Shown: positions 19,108-28,538, counted from the first letter of the stretch. The stretch is DNA of 38,431 bases from Herminiimonas sp. (GCA_028292315.1 JAQGMO010000301.1:1-38431), one strand, 5' to 3'. Notes: generated from the sequence alone by a model not told the origin. Numbers and translations: made by a program.

Positions 19108-19384
19108 GCCGGCGCGCTTCACTTATGCGCCGGTCCTGCCCTCCCGCCTCAAATAATGCATCGATGACCTGACCGCAAGGTATTGCAAAACCGCAACGCA
19201 TTACTGGAATCAGTGTGTCGACGCGAGTCTAAAGCGTACAATAACCAAATGGAGCTTTGGGGAAAATACTTTTTGTCGATAAAGGTTTCCGTGATTTGCC
19301 ATAAATCAAATCTGGCCTGAAGAGCAGGCGATACATTTGCAGCGGGCCCGGCGATTGGATCGGCTCGTCAACGGGAGAGCAACC

Positions 19385-20488
19385 GTGAGCAATGCTCATG
19401 AAAACCAAAAACGCTGCATACTTACGGTAGACGATGATCGTGTTCTGCTTGCCAAACTGAACAAGGGCATGCGGGAAGCGGGTTACGAAATCATCCAGGG
19501 AAGCTCGGGTGAACAAGCGCTCTCGCTAATCGCTGATCGAACACCGGATTTGGCCATACTGGATATATCGATGCCCGGCATGTCCGGCATTGATCTGGCT
19601 CGGCATTTGCGCCAGCAAACCTCGATTCCCTTCATGTTCCTTTCGTCTTACCAGGATGCCGACACCGCACGCCAGGCGGCGGCGCATGGCGCAATCGGTT
19701 ACCTGGTCAAGCCGGCCAACATCAGGCACATCATTCCCGCCATTGAAGCCGCACTGGTACGGGCGGAAGAAATCAAAAGGCTACGCCGCATCGGCGTCGA
19801 GCAGGCGGCAGCGCTCGAGACAGGACGCATAGTGAGCGAGCTGATGCGTAGCCAGCTTGAGCAATTGGCCGACTACCACACGGCAGAAGTGTCCAAACTG
19901 AACCGTCGCCTGGACCAGGCGCAACGCCATGCGCTCGAATCGACAGCCTATGCGCGCGAACTGGCCCGGATCGCCAACCACGATGCGTTGACCGAACTTC
20001 CGAATCGCAACTGGCTAATGAATTACTTGCCGGCGGCGCTTGAGCAGGCTCGGCTGAACAATCGCATGCTTGCCGTTTTGTATCTTGATCTGGACGGCTT
20101 CAAAATCGTCAATGACACCATGGGGCACCTTGCCGGGGATGAATTGCTGCGCGCCGCCGCCTTGCGCATGAAATCGGTACTTAAGCCAAGCGACAATATC
20201 GCGCGCCATGGCGGCGATGAATTCATTATTGTCGTGGAACAGGTCGTCAGTGAAAGCGATGCCTCGCATGTCGCCCACCGCATGGCTGACGTGCTGAAGA
20301 ATCCGTTCGAGTTGTCGCATGGCAGAAATGCGGTCGGCGCATCGATCGGGATCAGCCTTTATCCTCGCGATGGAAAAGAGCCGGAGCAATTGCTCAAGTG
20401 CGCAGACCTCGCCATGTATCATGCGAAATCGAAAGGCAAAGGACATTATCGGTTTTACGAGCCCGGATTTTTAAATTCGCCGCGATAA
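19385..20488 (+). CDS. Response regulator with REC and GGDEF domains (diguanylate cyclase)
   Basis: Predicted cytoplasmic enzyme making c-di-GMP in response to phosphorylation. It has 367 residues: a REC domain at 10-125 with the acidic cluster DDD (16-18), phospho-acceptor Asp60 in LAILDISMPG and Lys109 in VKPAN; a helical, possibly coiled-coil linker at 125-190 (LMRSQLEQLADYHTAEVSKL); then a GGDEF domain with an intact HGGDEF active site. The product-inhibition site normally RxxD five residues before GGDEF reads KPSD, so feedback control may be lost. The start is GTG 19385 with GGGAGAG upstream; an earlier in-frame ATG (19337) adds a basic stretch unlike the family. No histidine kinase is next to it. 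Confidence 0.93.
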   Translation: MSNAHENQKRCILTVDDDRVLLAKLNKGMREAGYEIIQGSSGEQALSLIADRTPDLAILDISMPGMSGIDLARHLRQQTSIPFMFLSSYQDADTARQAAAHGAIGYLVKPANIRHIIPAIEAALVRAEEIKRLRRIGVEQAAALETGRIVSELMRSQLEQLADYHTAEVSKLNRRLDQAQRHALESTAYARELARIANHDALTELPNRNWLMNYLPAALEQARLNNRMLAVLYLDLDGFKIVNDTMGHLAGDELLRAAALRMKSVLKPSDNIARHGGDEFIIVVEQVVSESDASHVAHRMADVLKNPFELSHGRNAVGASIGISLYPRDGKEPEQLLKCADLAMYHAKSKGKGHYRFYEPGFLNSPR

Positions 20489-20687
20489 TGCGCCATGCCA
20501 GCATGAACTTCCACCATGGCAGGTCTGCATCAAACTTTTTGCAGCTATGCCTTTACCTTCACGACCAGCGGCTCGATAAGGCTTAAACTAGTAGTTCGTC
20601 ATGCTTCGATTTGCGGGTAGCGAAGCGATCTGCCGCGTTGATCGGTGGGTCGGGCAATACGGTAACAGGCGGTAAAGGATAGCGCAT

Positions 20688-23402
20688 GTGAAAGCAATGA
20701 GTACAGTAGCGAAGACTGCCGCTGACATTTCAACCCGTTTTGCCAATTTGCGAGAGAATTCCGGCTTTCTTCGCAAGAATCTTCATTTATTGGCTATCTG
20801 GCCGCTCGGCGCCTTGTTCCTGATTGCCGTTGGATGGAGTGGTTTGTTTGTCCATCTAAAAAACGAAAGGCTGCAGGCTGAGCTGCATGCGCTGGAACAA
20901 GCCTCCGCGCTAGCCCGCGGCTATGCCGGTCATCTCGAGCGCACGATCCGGTCGATGGACCAGATTCTTCTGCACGTCCGGTATGAATGGCTACTGTCCA
21001 AGGGTAGCTTACGTCTCGAAACCATCAGGGAGAGCGGATTATTTCCGGTTGCCTCATTAGGGAACATAGCGATTATGGATCGCAATGGCACACTCGTGAC
21101 AAGTGCAATCCCTGATGTGAAAAAAGTCAATGTAAGTAGCACCTCCTATTTCACGGCACAAGAAAATTCGGCGGGAGATGCGCTGTTTATCGGGCCCTCA
21201 TTTTATAGCAGCATATCGGGCAGGAATATCATTCCTATTTCCCGCAAGTTATCCGCTCCGGGTGGCAGCTTTGACGGCATCGTGGTGCTCGGCATGGTCC
21301 CGGATTACTTTACCGCCGACTATGATGAAACAACGTTGGGAAAGGCCGGTTTACAGGCTGTGGCGGGTGCCGACAATGGCATATGGGTGTCGCGCATCGG
21401 CTCTACGGTTTATCAATCTCAAGCGCCCGCACTGACGGCGCTTCCGTTTTTCGAATCGGCAAGCGGCAGCAAACTGCTCGATGGGAATGAATGGTTTATC
21501 GATAAGCGCACTCGCTATCTCGGTTGGGCGCAATTGGGCGGATATCAAGCTTATGCGCTGACCGGACTAGACCAGGAACAAGCCCTTGCGCCCTATCAGG
21601 CCAGGCGCGATACGTCGATAAACAGTGCGATATGGGCCACGATTGCCCTGATGGTATTCACATTGATTGCCATGGCCCTTTCATTGCGTCTTGCATGGAG
21701 GAAAAACCAGCTCGATCTGACTCATGCCACCTATCGGCTGGCGACCGAGGAAGGACTGGAAGGATTTTATATTGCTCGCCCGGTGCGGGACCGCGACGCC
21801 ACCGCCGTCGATTTCGAAGTGGTCGATGCCAATCATCGTGGCGCGGAATTCTTCCGCGAGCGGCGTGAGGAATTGATCGGCGCAAGAGTATCGACGCTGT
21901 ATGCGGGAGCGAACCCGGAGCGCCTGCTGGAATGGCTAAGCCAGGCAATGGAGAAGGGCTTCTTCGAAGGCGATGTGGAAATCCCCGGTAACAGCCCGCT
22001 CACGATACGGTGGGCGCATCTCAGGATTGTGCGCTCCGATGATAATCTCGCCATCACCTTGACTGATATCACCGCGAGCAAGGCGCATGTAGAAGAACTC
22101 GAACGCCGCAGCAACGAGGATGAGCTGACCCGCCTTCCGAATCGTCACTGGGCACGGGCCTATCTGCCGCGCGCGGTCAGGCACGCGGAAGAACAGCATT
22201 CCATGCTGGGAATCCTTTATGTCGATCTGGACGGATTCAAGAAAATCAACGACACGATGGGACATGCTGTCGGAGACGAAGTATTGCGTAATACCGCTCG
22301 CAGGCTGAGGGATGCGGTTCGGCCGCACGACCATGTAGTGAGGTTGGGCGGCGACGAATTTATCATCATCATTGAACAGATCGAGCAGAGTCAGGATGCG
22401 GCGCATGTAGCGGAACGTGTTGTCCACGCTTTCCGGGAAGGTTTCCGGTTGATCAACGGCGTGCACACGCTTGGCGCGTCGATCGGCATAAGTATTTTCC
22501 CCGTGGACGGTCGCGATGCAGAAACCCTGCTGCAAAAAGCCGACATTGCAATGTATTCGGTGAAAACCAGCGGTAAGGGCGCTTACCGTTTTTATGATCA
22601 AAAATTCTATGACGCCTTGCGCGCGCGCCTGGCCCAGGAATCCGATCTGCGGCAAGCGATCGCACAGGATCAATTCATCATGTACTACCAGCCGCGGGTC
22701 GACCTTGAAACCGGCGCCGTTTCAAGCATGGAGGCGCTGGTACGGTGGCAGCATCCGGTGCGCGGCTTGATAGCGCCGCTTGAATTCATCCCGCTGGCGG
22801 AAGAAAGCGGCCTCATTCTCGGCTTGGGTGAAATGGTGATCGAGAAGGTGTGCATGCAGCTGGCGCAATGGGGGCAGCGCAGCGAACAGCTGTTGCCAGT
22901 CTCGGTCAACGTTTCATCGCGCCAGTTCAATGAGACCGATGTCGCCGCCATCCTGACACAAGCGTTAGCACGTCACAATGTCGAACCACGCCTGATCGAA
23001 GTTGAATTGACCGAATCCTTGATGATGGGAGGAGAGGCCGAAGTTACCAGTGCTCTGACCGCGATCCGGAGAATGGGTATGACCCTGCTGGTCGACGATT
23101 TCGGGACAGGCTATTCATCGTTGTCGCAATTGCAGCGGCTCGAATTCGACGTGCTGAAAGTCGATCGGGCGTTCACGGAAGAGATCGACCGGACCGAACA
23201 GGGCAAGGTATTTTTCACCGCCATCATCACGATGGCGCATGCGCTCGGAATGCGCGTCGTGGCCGAAGGTGTTGAAAATGAACGGCAAATCCTGATTCTC
23301 AAGTCGCTTCATTGCGATGAGATACAGGGCTATTATATTTCCAGACCATTCCCGCCATCCGAGATGCAGGCTGTCCATAGGCCCGAACTGCCTAAAGTTT
23401 AG
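20688..23402 (+). CDS. Membrane Cache/PAS-GGDEF-EAL protein (c-di-GMP synthesis and breakdown)
   Basis: A 904-residue two-domain c-di-GMP enzyme with an extracytoplasmic sensor. Order: first transmembrane helix about 34-56 (LLAIWPLGALFLIAVGWSG), periplasmic Cache-like region about 60-300, second helix about 308-330, a degenerate PAS-like section about 345-460, a GGDEF domain with intact RLGGDEF and an intact RxxD inhibition site (RPHD), and an EAL domain. The EAL domain keeps EALVRW, the NVSSRQF asparagine, ELTES, DDFGTGYSS, LKVDRAF, AEGVEN and the IQGYYISRPF glutamine, so phosphodiesterase activity is expected. The start is GTG at 20688 (AAAGGA upstream), with an ATG at codon 4 as an alternative. 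Its GGDEF part resembles that of the preceding gene, suggesting old tandem duplication. Confidence 0.93.
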   Translation: MKAMSTVAKTAADISTRFANLRENSGFLRKNLHLLAIWPLGALFLIAVGWSGLFVHLKNERLQAELHALEQASALARGYAGHLERTIRSMDQILLHVRYEWLLSKGSLRLETIRESGLFPVASLGNIAIMDRNGTLVTSAIPDVKKVNVSSTSYFTAQENSAGDALFIGPSFYSSISGRNIIPISRKLSAPGGSFDGIVVLGMVPDYFTADYDETTLGKAGLQAVAGADNGIWVSRIGSTVYQSQAPALTALPFFESASGSKLLDGNEWFIDKRTRYLGWAQLGGYQAYALTGLDQEQALAPYQARRDTSINSAIWATIALMVFTLIAMALSLRLAWRKNQLDLTHATYRLATEEGLEGFYIARPVRDRDATAVDFEVVDANHRGAEFFRERREELIGARVSTLYAGANPERLLEWLSQAMEKGFFEGDVEIPGNSPLTIRWAHLRIVRSDDNLAITLTDITASKAHVEELERRSNEDELTRLPNRHWARAYLPRAVRHAEEQHSMLGILYVDLDGFKKINDTMGHAVGDEVLRNTARRLRDAVRPHDHVVRLGGDEFIIIIEQIEQSQDAAHVAERVVHAFREGFRLINGVHTLGASIGISIFPVDGRDAETLLQKADIAMYSVKTSGKGAYRFYDQKFYDALRARLAQESDLRQAIAQDQFIMYYQPRVDLETGAVSSMEALVRWQHPVRGLIAPLEFIPLAEESGLILGLGEMVIEKVCMQLAQWGQRSEQLLPVSVNVSSRQFNETDVAAILTQALARHNVEPRLIEVELTESLMMGGEAEVTSALTAIRRMGMTLLVDDFGTGYSSLSQLQRLEFDVLKVDRAFTEEIDRTEQGKVFFTAIITMAHALGMRVVAEGVENERQILILKSLHCDEIQGYYISRPFPPSEMQAVHRPELPKV

Positions 23403-23613
23403 ACAAGAATCGATGCCTGGTCCCTACGCCATTCATCCTGGCACACATACAGCATTGCCGACAAACCCGAAATATTGATCTGGCTCCCGCTATGGAAACC
23501 AGGTAGATCCTTGAAGCAACCATATATGCAGGAGTCGCTACAGATTGTTAGAAGTTCTCATTCGCTTATTCCCGCAACAGAAGCAGGCTCGTATAATAAT
23601 TTTTATTAATCCT

Positions 23614-23637
23614 ATAATTCTAGTATTATCGAATTAT
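23614..23637 (+). promoter_or_regulatory. Possible ArsR operator/promoter region of arsR
   Basis: A 7-bp inverted repeat ATAATTC/GAATTAT (arms 23614-23620 and 23631-23637, ten-base spacer) reaches into the arsR ATG at 23636. Two TATAAT hexamers (23592-23597 and 23613-23618) lie in the AT-rich stretch upstream, but neither has a good -35 partner. The position fits autorepression by ArsR; the site itself is an inference. Confidence 0.45.
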
Positions 23638-23971
23638 GGAAACTAAAATGGTAATTAGCGCTTTGGCCGCGTTGGCGCAGGAGTCCCGATTAGCGGTATT
23701 CCGACTTCTCATACAAGCGGGGCCGGAAGGCATGGCGGCCACAAAGATTGCTGAAGCGCTGAATCTGGCACCGTCATCCTTGTCTTTTCATCTCAAGGAA
23801 CTGGCGCACGCGAATCTGGTGGTTCAAACCAAAGCCGGTCGTTCGCTTATCTATTCAACAAATTTTAAAACCATGAATGGGCTTATCGGCTTTCTGACTG
23901 AAAACTGCTGCGGCGGGAATGTGTGCTCTCCTGTCCGTATTGCCGATTCCTCCATGGTCGGAGCCAGTTGA
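23636..23971 (+). CDS. arsR: ArsR/SmtB-family arsenic-responsive repressor
   Basis: Winged-helix DNA-binding repressor released by As(III). It has 111 residues: helix-turn-helix core at about 25-85 (IAEALNLAPSSLSFHLKELAHANLV) and a wing (TKAGRSLIYS). A cysteine cluster lies near the C-terminus, CCGGNVC, which would form the arsenite-binding site in the type of ArsR whose ligand cysteines lie there rather than in the DNA-recognition helix. The ATG at 23636 has no ribosome binding site; the ATG at 23648 has GGAA six bases upstream and may be the real start. It is the first gene of the decayed arsR-acr3-arsC-arsH locus; the stop overlaps the first base of the acr3 remnant's ATG. Confidence 0.93.
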   Translation: METKMVISALAALAQESRLAVFRLLIQAGPEGMAATKIAEALNLAPSSLSFHLKELAHANLVVQTKAGRSLIYSTNFKTMNGLIGFLTENCCGGNVCSPVRIADSSMVGAS

Positions 23972-24302
23972 TGAAAACACCCCACACCACCGCGGTTGCC
24001 GGCGGCGCCGCGCCAGCTCCTGGCTTTTTGAACGCTACCTGACGATATGGGTAGCGCTTTGCATTGTTGCAGGCATCTTATTCGGACGGGTCTTTCCCGG
24101 GGTTTTTCAATCCATCGCAGGGCTTGACGTGGCACGAGTCAATATCCCGGTCAGAATACTCATCTGGGTAATGTTCATTCCGATGCTTATCAAAATTGAC
24201 TTTGGCGCGCTTGCGCAGGTTAGAAGTCAATGGCGTGCAGATGCTTTTGGTTGTTGGCATCGTGAACCGCTCTCCCAGCATTGGTACGAAGCAAAGGTAT
24301 AA
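23971..24302 (+). pseudogene. acr3: acr3 arsenite efflux permease remnant (frameshifted, internally deleted)
   Basis: Remnant of the ACR3-type arsenite exporter. From ATG 23971 the first codons give MKTPHTTAVAGGAA, then the family-like reading continues in another frame (SSWLFERYLTIWVALCIVAG), so there is a frameshift around 24000-24012. The ACR3 N-terminal part, including NIPVRILIWVMFIPMLIKID, goes on to about 24232. It is followed directly by what looks like the ACR3 C-terminal tail (VGIVNRS, then in another frame HWYEAKV and the stop at 24300-24302). About 250 residues with most membrane helices are missing. The product cannot be a working pump. The tail assignment is from memory of the family and less certain than the N-terminal one. 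Confidence 0.82.
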
Positions 24303-24306
24303 CAAT

Positions 24307-24408
24307 ATGGACATTAAGATTTATCACAACCCGAACTGCGGCACGTCTCGCAATACAGTCGCATTAACATGCAGTGCCAACGGCCGGAGGATAGCAAAGA
24401 ATGGCTGA
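24307..24408 (+). pseudogene. arsC: arsC arsenate reductase remnant (33 codons, internally deleted)
   Basis: Remnant of a glutaredoxin-dependent arsenate reductase. The open frame has 33 codons: MDIKIYHNPNCGTSRNTVAL matches the ArsC N-terminus, with the catalytic cysteine in NPNCGTSRNT; then [11 protein letters not shown] resembles the C-terminal end of ArsC (usual ending DAxGRR). About 110 central residues are absent while the frame is kept. The stop codon overlaps the arsH ATG (ATGGCTGA), the overlap expected of an intact arsC-arsH pair. A product of this size could not reduce arsenate. This is too short for usual gene calling. Confidence 0.8.
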
Positions 24409-25165
24409 GGACCTGTCCAATCTGCCGAACATCAGTAGTCCGCATCTGGATGTGCCGACACGAAAGAAGCTTGAGCCACAGGACGCCGCTACCCATCCGC
24501 CCCGCATCCTGTTGCTTTACGGGTCATTGCGTGAAACATCCTATAGCAGACTTCTTACCCTGGAAGCCGAGCGCATCCTGCAACACTTCGGCGCGGACAC
24601 CCGCATGTTTGACCCTCACGGCTTGCCGATGGTTGACAGCGTTCCATCCGATCATCCGAAGGTGCAGGAACTACGCAAACTTTCCGAGTGGTCCGAAGGC
24701 CAGGTGTGGTGTAGTCCTGAGCGGCACGGCGCAATGACAGGCGTTTTCAAGTCGCAAATCGATTGGCTCCCGCTCGAAATCGGCAGCGTTCGCCCGACGC
24801 AAGGCCGCACGCTGGCCGTCTTGCAGGTTTCCGGTGGTTCGCAGTCATTCAATGCAGTCAACGCACTGCGTGTTCTGGGTCGCTGGATGCGTATGGTAAC
24901 GATACCGAACCAGAGCTCGGTAGCAAAGGCGTACCAGGAGTTCGATGAACACGGCCGGATGAAGCCCTCGGCCTATTACGACCGCCTGGTAGACGTGATG
25001 GAAGAGCTCTACAAGTTCACCTTGCTCATTCGTGACCGCTCCGGCTACCTGACCAGCCGATACAGCGAACGCAAGGAAGCAATGCCGGAACCGGCGATGA
25101 CATTGGCAGCCGCGGCGATGTGCCACGAAGCCAGCCAGGACGAGACCAAGGATGAGCTGGAATAA
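24401..25165 (+). CDS. arsH: ArsH NADPH-dependent FMN reductase / organoarsenical oxidase
   Basis: Flavoprotein that in studied bacteria oxidises trivalent organoarsenicals to less toxic pentavalent forms. The 254-residue protein has the ArsH N-terminal extension. It also has the FMN-binding loop [11 protein letters not shown], followed by the conserved blocks [38 protein letters not shown] and [17 protein letters not shown]. Length and motifs are intact, unlike the two genes before it. The ATG has GGAGG upstream and overlaps the arsC remnant. With acr3 and arsC broken, this gene and arsR are the only working parts of the locus here, which would leave activity on organoarsenicals but no arsenite export from this site. 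Confidence 0.95.
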   Translation: MAEDLSNLPNISSPHLDVPTRKKLEPQDAATHPPRILLLYGSLRETSYSRLLTLEAERILQHFGADTRMFDPHGLPMVDSVPSDHPKVQELRKLSEWSEGQVWCSPERHGAMTGVFKSQIDWLPLEIGSVRPTQGRTLAVLQVSGGSQSFNAVNALRVLGRWMRMVTIPNQSSVAKAYQEFDEHGRMKPSAYYDRLVDVMEELYKFTLLIRDRSGYLTSRYSERKEAMPEPAMTLAAAAMCHEASQDETKDELE

Positions 25166-25187
25166 AAAAGGGCCAAGGACCCGGCCC
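25164..25187 (-). terminator. Rho-independent terminator for the 59-aa methionine-rich peptide gene
   Basis: On the minus strand, arms GGGCC (25183-25187) and GGCCC (25170-25174) are followed by six T (25169-25164). It lies 15 bp after the stop of the small minus-strand gene and just beyond the arsH stop on the other strand. Confidence 0.75.
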
Positions 25188-25202
25188 GCCGGACAAAGCG
25201 GC

Positions 25203-25382
25203 TTAGCGCCCCATCATGCCGCTGCATGTCTGAAACATGGTGGACATGAAGCCATGGAGGGAAGCGCCGCCCATCATGGACGAATGCATGAAGAGCATGC
25301 CAAGCACGCTTGATAACATCAAGCCACCAAGTACTGCCAAAGTAATCAGCGCTATCCTTCCGATTGTTGATGCAGTAGTCAT
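25203..25382 (-). CDS. Small methionine-rich membrane peptide (59 aa), unknown function
   Basis: Not recognised as a named family. The 59-residue frame starts at ATG 25382 with GAGGGG eight bases upstream and ends with TAA at 25203. The N-terminus (MTTASTIGR) leads into one hydrophobic helix, IALITLAVLGGLMLSSVLGM, followed by a Met/His segment (MLFMHSSMMGGASLHGFMSTMF) and an end with one cysteine (TCSGMMGR). Nine or more methionines, two histidines and a cysteine after the helix suggest soft-metal binding such as Cu(I) at the membrane face. It is divergent from copA across 183 bp and has its own terminator. A ribosome binding site, terminator and copper context together support a real gene; the function is inference. 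Confidence 0.72.
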   Translation of the reverse strand: MTTASTIGRIALITLAVLGGLMLSSVLGMLFMHSSMMGGASLHGFMSTMFQTCSGMMGR

Positions 25383-25509
25383 TTCAAACTTCCCCTCAAA
25401 TCGCTTTCGGCCTAATTAATTGGGTACCGGTTGAATCGATTGGTTCTGCTTTTGAAAAGCTTTTAATGAAGATCGATTTTCGCCGCAATACTGAACGCTT
25501 AAATTGTGC

Positions 25510-25540
25510 TTGACATTACCATTGTTGGAAGGTTTATCTT
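25510..25540 (+). promoter_or_regulatory. CueR-type promoter of copA-cueR
   Basis: -35 TTGACA (25510-25515) and -10 TATCTT (25535-25540) are separated by 19 bp, the over-long spacer typical of MerR-family activation. The spacer contains the dyad half GGAAGGT with a degenerate partner TTACC. The copA ATG follows at 25566 with GGAG before it. Confidence 0.85.
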
Positions 25541-25565
25541 AGTGCTATAGCTGCTGGAGAAATCT

Positions 25566-27992
25566 ATGGATACCGTTACAAGAACCGATGGCCACCTTGC
25601 CGACATCACTTTTAATGTTAACGGCATGACTTGCGCCTCCTGCGTCGCGCGGGTCGAGAAAGCACTCAAATCCGTTCCTGGCGTGGAAAGCGCCTCAATC
25701 AATCTGGCAACGGAAAAGGCGACAGTGCGCGCCAGACAGGACACGAATTATGTGTCCTTGTATGACGCCGTCGAGAAAGCCGGCTACGAAGTGCCGGTAG
25801 AAAATATTTCGCTTTCCATTTCGGGAATGACTTGCGCCTCGTGTTCCGGTCGTGTGGAAAAGGCACTGAAAAAGGTGCCAGGGGTGACGGACGCCAGCGT
25901 GAACCTGGCAACTGAAAAAGCCCAGGTGAAGGCAGCCGGCGGCGTCACTACGGAAGCGTTGATTGGCGCGGTCAGGAAAGCAGGCTACGAAGCAGCCCTT
26001 GCCGAAGAGGCGACGCCGGCGAAAGGAAAAAGCACGGCGTTGCCGACATGGTGGCCGGTGGCTGCATCAGCGCTACTTAGCCTGCCGCTGGTGTTGCCAA
26101 TGCTGGCCATGCCGTTCGGGCTGGACTGGGCGCTTCCCGGTTGGCTGCAACTTCTGCTGGCGACACCGGTGCAGTTCTGGCTCGGCGCCCGATTCTACAA
26201 GGCAGGCTGGAATGCGCTGCGCGCCGGCTCGGGCAATATGGATTTGCTGGTGGCCCTTGGAACGTCCGCTGCGTATGGCCTGTCGGTGTATTTGCTGTGG
26301 GCGCATCGCGACCATGAAATGACCCAGCATCTCTATTTTGAATCCTCCGCAGTCATCATTACGCTGGTATTGCTTGGAAAATGGTTGGAAGAACGCGCCA
26401 AGTATCAAACCGTAGCGGCAATCCGCGCCCTGGAGTCGCTACGCGCAACGGTGGCTATTGTCCGGCGCGACGGCGTAGAGCAAGAGGAGCCGGTTTCGGC
26501 AGTACGCGCCGGAGACCTCGTGGTGGTACGTCCTGGAGACCGGGTGCCGCTCGACGGTGTGATTATCGAAGGAAGCAGCCACCTGGATGAATCGCTTTTG
26601 ACCGGTGAGAGCTTGCCGGTTACGAAGACGGTCGGCGACGCAGTGACCGGCGGCGCAGTGAATGCCGACGGGGTTCTTCTAATTGAAGCCACGGCCGTGG
26701 GCGGCGCGACGATGCTGTCGCAAATCATCAAGATGGTGGAAGACGCGCAAGCTGTCAAAGCACCAATCCAACGCCTGGTGGACCGGGTCAGCGCAGTGTT
26801 CGTGCCGGTAGTGCTCGTCATAGCGGTGATGACCTTCCTCGGCTGGGGTGTCGTCTCCGGCGACTGGCAGCAAGCCCTGCTGAACGCCGTCGCGGTGATG
26901 GTGATTGCCTGTCCTTGCGCGCTTGGCCTGGCGACCCCGACCTCGATCATGGTTGGCACCGGCGTCGCCGCCAGATACGGCATTCTTATCAAGGATGCGG
27001 AGGCACTGGAGACTGCTCATGCCGTGTCAGTCGTTGCTTTTGATAAAACCGGCACGCTGACGGAAGGAAAGCCTGCAGTCGTTGCCATCGAAAGCGCATC
27101 CGAGTCGGAACGGCGTGTGCTGGAATTGGCGCGGGCGGTCCAGCAATACAGTGACCATCCGCTGGCCAAAGCGGTCGAGGCCGAAGCTTCCAAACGCAGA
27201 GTCGCCCTGTATCCGGCGTCAAATGCCAAGGCGCTTCCGGGACGCGGCGTGCAGGCGGATGTCGGCGCTGTTACCGTTTTTCTCGGGAACAAACGTCTGA
27301 TGCAAGAAATCGGATTGCCGACTGCGGGCCTGGACGAGGTCGCGGCAAAGCATGAGGACGCCGGCCGGACTGTTTCCTGGCTGGCGGTGAAAAACGCACA
27401 TGGCGTGGAATTGGCCGGCCTGCTTGCCTTCGGCGATACGGTAAAGAAAACCGCCAGGGCAGCGGTGGCGCGGCTTGCGCAGACGGGCATCAGCGCAGTC
27501 ATGCTGACCGGCGACAATCCCGGCGCTGCCAGGGTGGTCGCCGAAGCGGCAGGTATCACCGATTACATGGCGGAAGTGCTTCCGGCGGATAAAGCCCGTA
27601 TCATCGCGGAGCTGAAACAGGGCGGCCACACGGTGGCGATGGTGGGCGACGGCATCAATGATGCGCCTGCGCTTGCGGCGGCCGACGTCGGGATAGCGAT
27701 GTCCACGGGTACCGACGTGGCGATGCATACAGCCGGCATCACGCTCATGCGCGGCGACCCTCTGCTGGTGCCGGAAGCGATCGATATTTCGATAAAAACC
27801 TATCGCAAGATCAGGCAAAACCTCGGATGGGCGTTCATTTACAACCTTGTCGGTATTCCGCTGGCGGCGTTCGGCTATCTGAATCCGATGCTTGCCGGTG
27901 CAGCCATGGCGCTCAGCAGCGTCAGCGTGGTGTCGAACTCCCTGCTTCTCCGCCGGTGGAAGCCGGTGGCAATTACAGGAGACAAATCATGA
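25566..27992 (+). CDS. copA: Cu(I)-exporting P1B-type ATPase
   Basis: ATP-driven pump moving Cu(I) from cytoplasm to periplasm. It has 808 residues: two heavy-metal-binding domains with GMTCASC (Cys23/26 and Cys90/93), eight membrane helices, the actuator motif LTGES, the membrane CPC metal site at residues 449-451, the phosphorylation motif DKTGT at 493-497, HP in SDHPLA, and [12 protein letters not shown]. The CPC site together with later [15 protein letters not shown] and [17 protein letters not shown] mark the Cu(I) subclass. The start is ATG 25566 behind GGAG. The stop overlaps the cueR start by four bases (ATGA), so pump and regulator are co-transcribed under the CueR-type promoter upstream. 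Confidence 0.97.
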   Translation: MDTVTRTDGHLADITFNVNGMTCASCVARVEKALKSVPGVESASINLATEKATVRARQDTNYVSLYDAVEKAGYEVPVENISLSISGMTCASCSGRVEKALKKVPGVTDASVNLATEKAQVKAAGGVTTEALIGAVRKAGYEAALAEEATPAKGKSTALPTWWPVAASALLSLPLVLPMLAMPFGLDWALPGWLQLLLATPVQFWLGARFYKAGWNALRAGSGNMDLLVALGTSAAYGLSVYLLWAHRDHEMTQHLYFESSAVIITLVLLGKWLEERAKYQTVAAIRALESLRATVAIVRRDGVEQEEPVSAVRAGDLVVVRPGDRVPLDGVIIEGSSHLDESLLTGESLPVTKTVGDAVTGGAVNADGVLLIEATAVGGATMLSQIIKMVEDAQAVKAPIQRLVDRVSAVFVPVVLVIAVMTFLGWGVVSGDWQQALLNAVAVMVIACPCALGLATPTSIMVGTGVAARYGILIKDAEALETAHAVSVVAFDKTGTLTEGKPAVVAIESASESERRVLELARAVQQYSDHPLAKAVEAEASKRRVALYPASNAKALPGRGVQADVGAVTVFLGNKRLMQEIGLPTAGLDEVAAKHEDAGRTVSWLAVKNAHGVELAGLLAFGDTVKKTARAAVARLAQTGISAVMLTGDNPGAARVVAEAAGITDYMAEVLPADKARIIAELKQGGHTVAMVGDGINDAPALAAADVGIAMSTGTDVAMHTAGITLMRGDPLLVPEAIDISIKTYRKIRQNLGWAFIYNLVGIPLAAFGYLNPMLAGAAMALSSVSVVSNSLLLRRWKPVAITGDKS

Positions 27993-28408
27993 ATATTGGC
28001 CAGGCAGCCGAAGCGTCGGGCGTGACAGCCAAAATGATCCGGTATTATGAAAGCATCGGGCTCATCGCGGAGGCGAACCGGACTGATGCCGGATATCGTC
28101 AGTACAGCGAGAATGAAGTGCAAACGCTCCGTTTTATCAAACGCTCGCGCGAACTGGGCTTTTCAGTTCAGCGCATCAAGATCCTGCTGGCGCTATGGGA
28201 CGACCGGACGCGGAAGAGCGCGGATGTGAAAACGCTGGCTCGCCAGTACATTGCGGAACTGGACCAGGATATCGAGAAGCTGCAGTCGATTCGCGATCAG
28301 CTGCAGCACATGGCCGACTGCTGTCAAGGCAATCACAGGCCGGAGTGCCCGATTCTTGACGGCTTGGCCAAAACAGCGCCTCGACGCCCACCGCTGAGCG
28401 TGGAGTAA
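27989..28408 (+). CDS. cueR: Cu(I)-responsive MerR-family regulator CueR
   Basis: Transcription activator that distorts promoters with 19-bp spacers when Cu(I) is bound. It has 139 residues: the MerR helix-turn-helix [20 protein letters not shown], the wing region, the long dimerisation helix, and a metal-binding loop with Cys112 and Cys120 ([13 protein letters not shown]), the same positions as the Cu(I)-binding cysteines of E. coli CueR. Cys111 is an extra neighbour. It begins within the copA stop (ATGA) with GGAGA upstream. Three promoters matching its expected site occur within 9 kb (copA, copZ and the multicopper-oxidase operon), so it likely controls all three, including its own synthesis. 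Confidence 0.95.
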   Translation: MNIGQAAEASGVTAKMIRYYESIGLIAEANRTDAGYRQYSENEVQTLRFIKRSRELGFSVQRIKILLALWDDRTRKSADVKTLARQYIAELDQDIEKLQSIRDQLQHMADCCQGNHRPECPILDGLAKTAPRRPPLSVE

Positions 28409-28538
28409 ACCCGCGGCGCCGCATTAGCCATGGGCGCCAAAAATGGCATGTCGGTTGAATAAAACCAGGCGAATAAATTCGGGCTGAAGATGGTCGATGA
28501 TTTCCGACTTTTTTCATCACCAGGACCATTGTGGCGAC

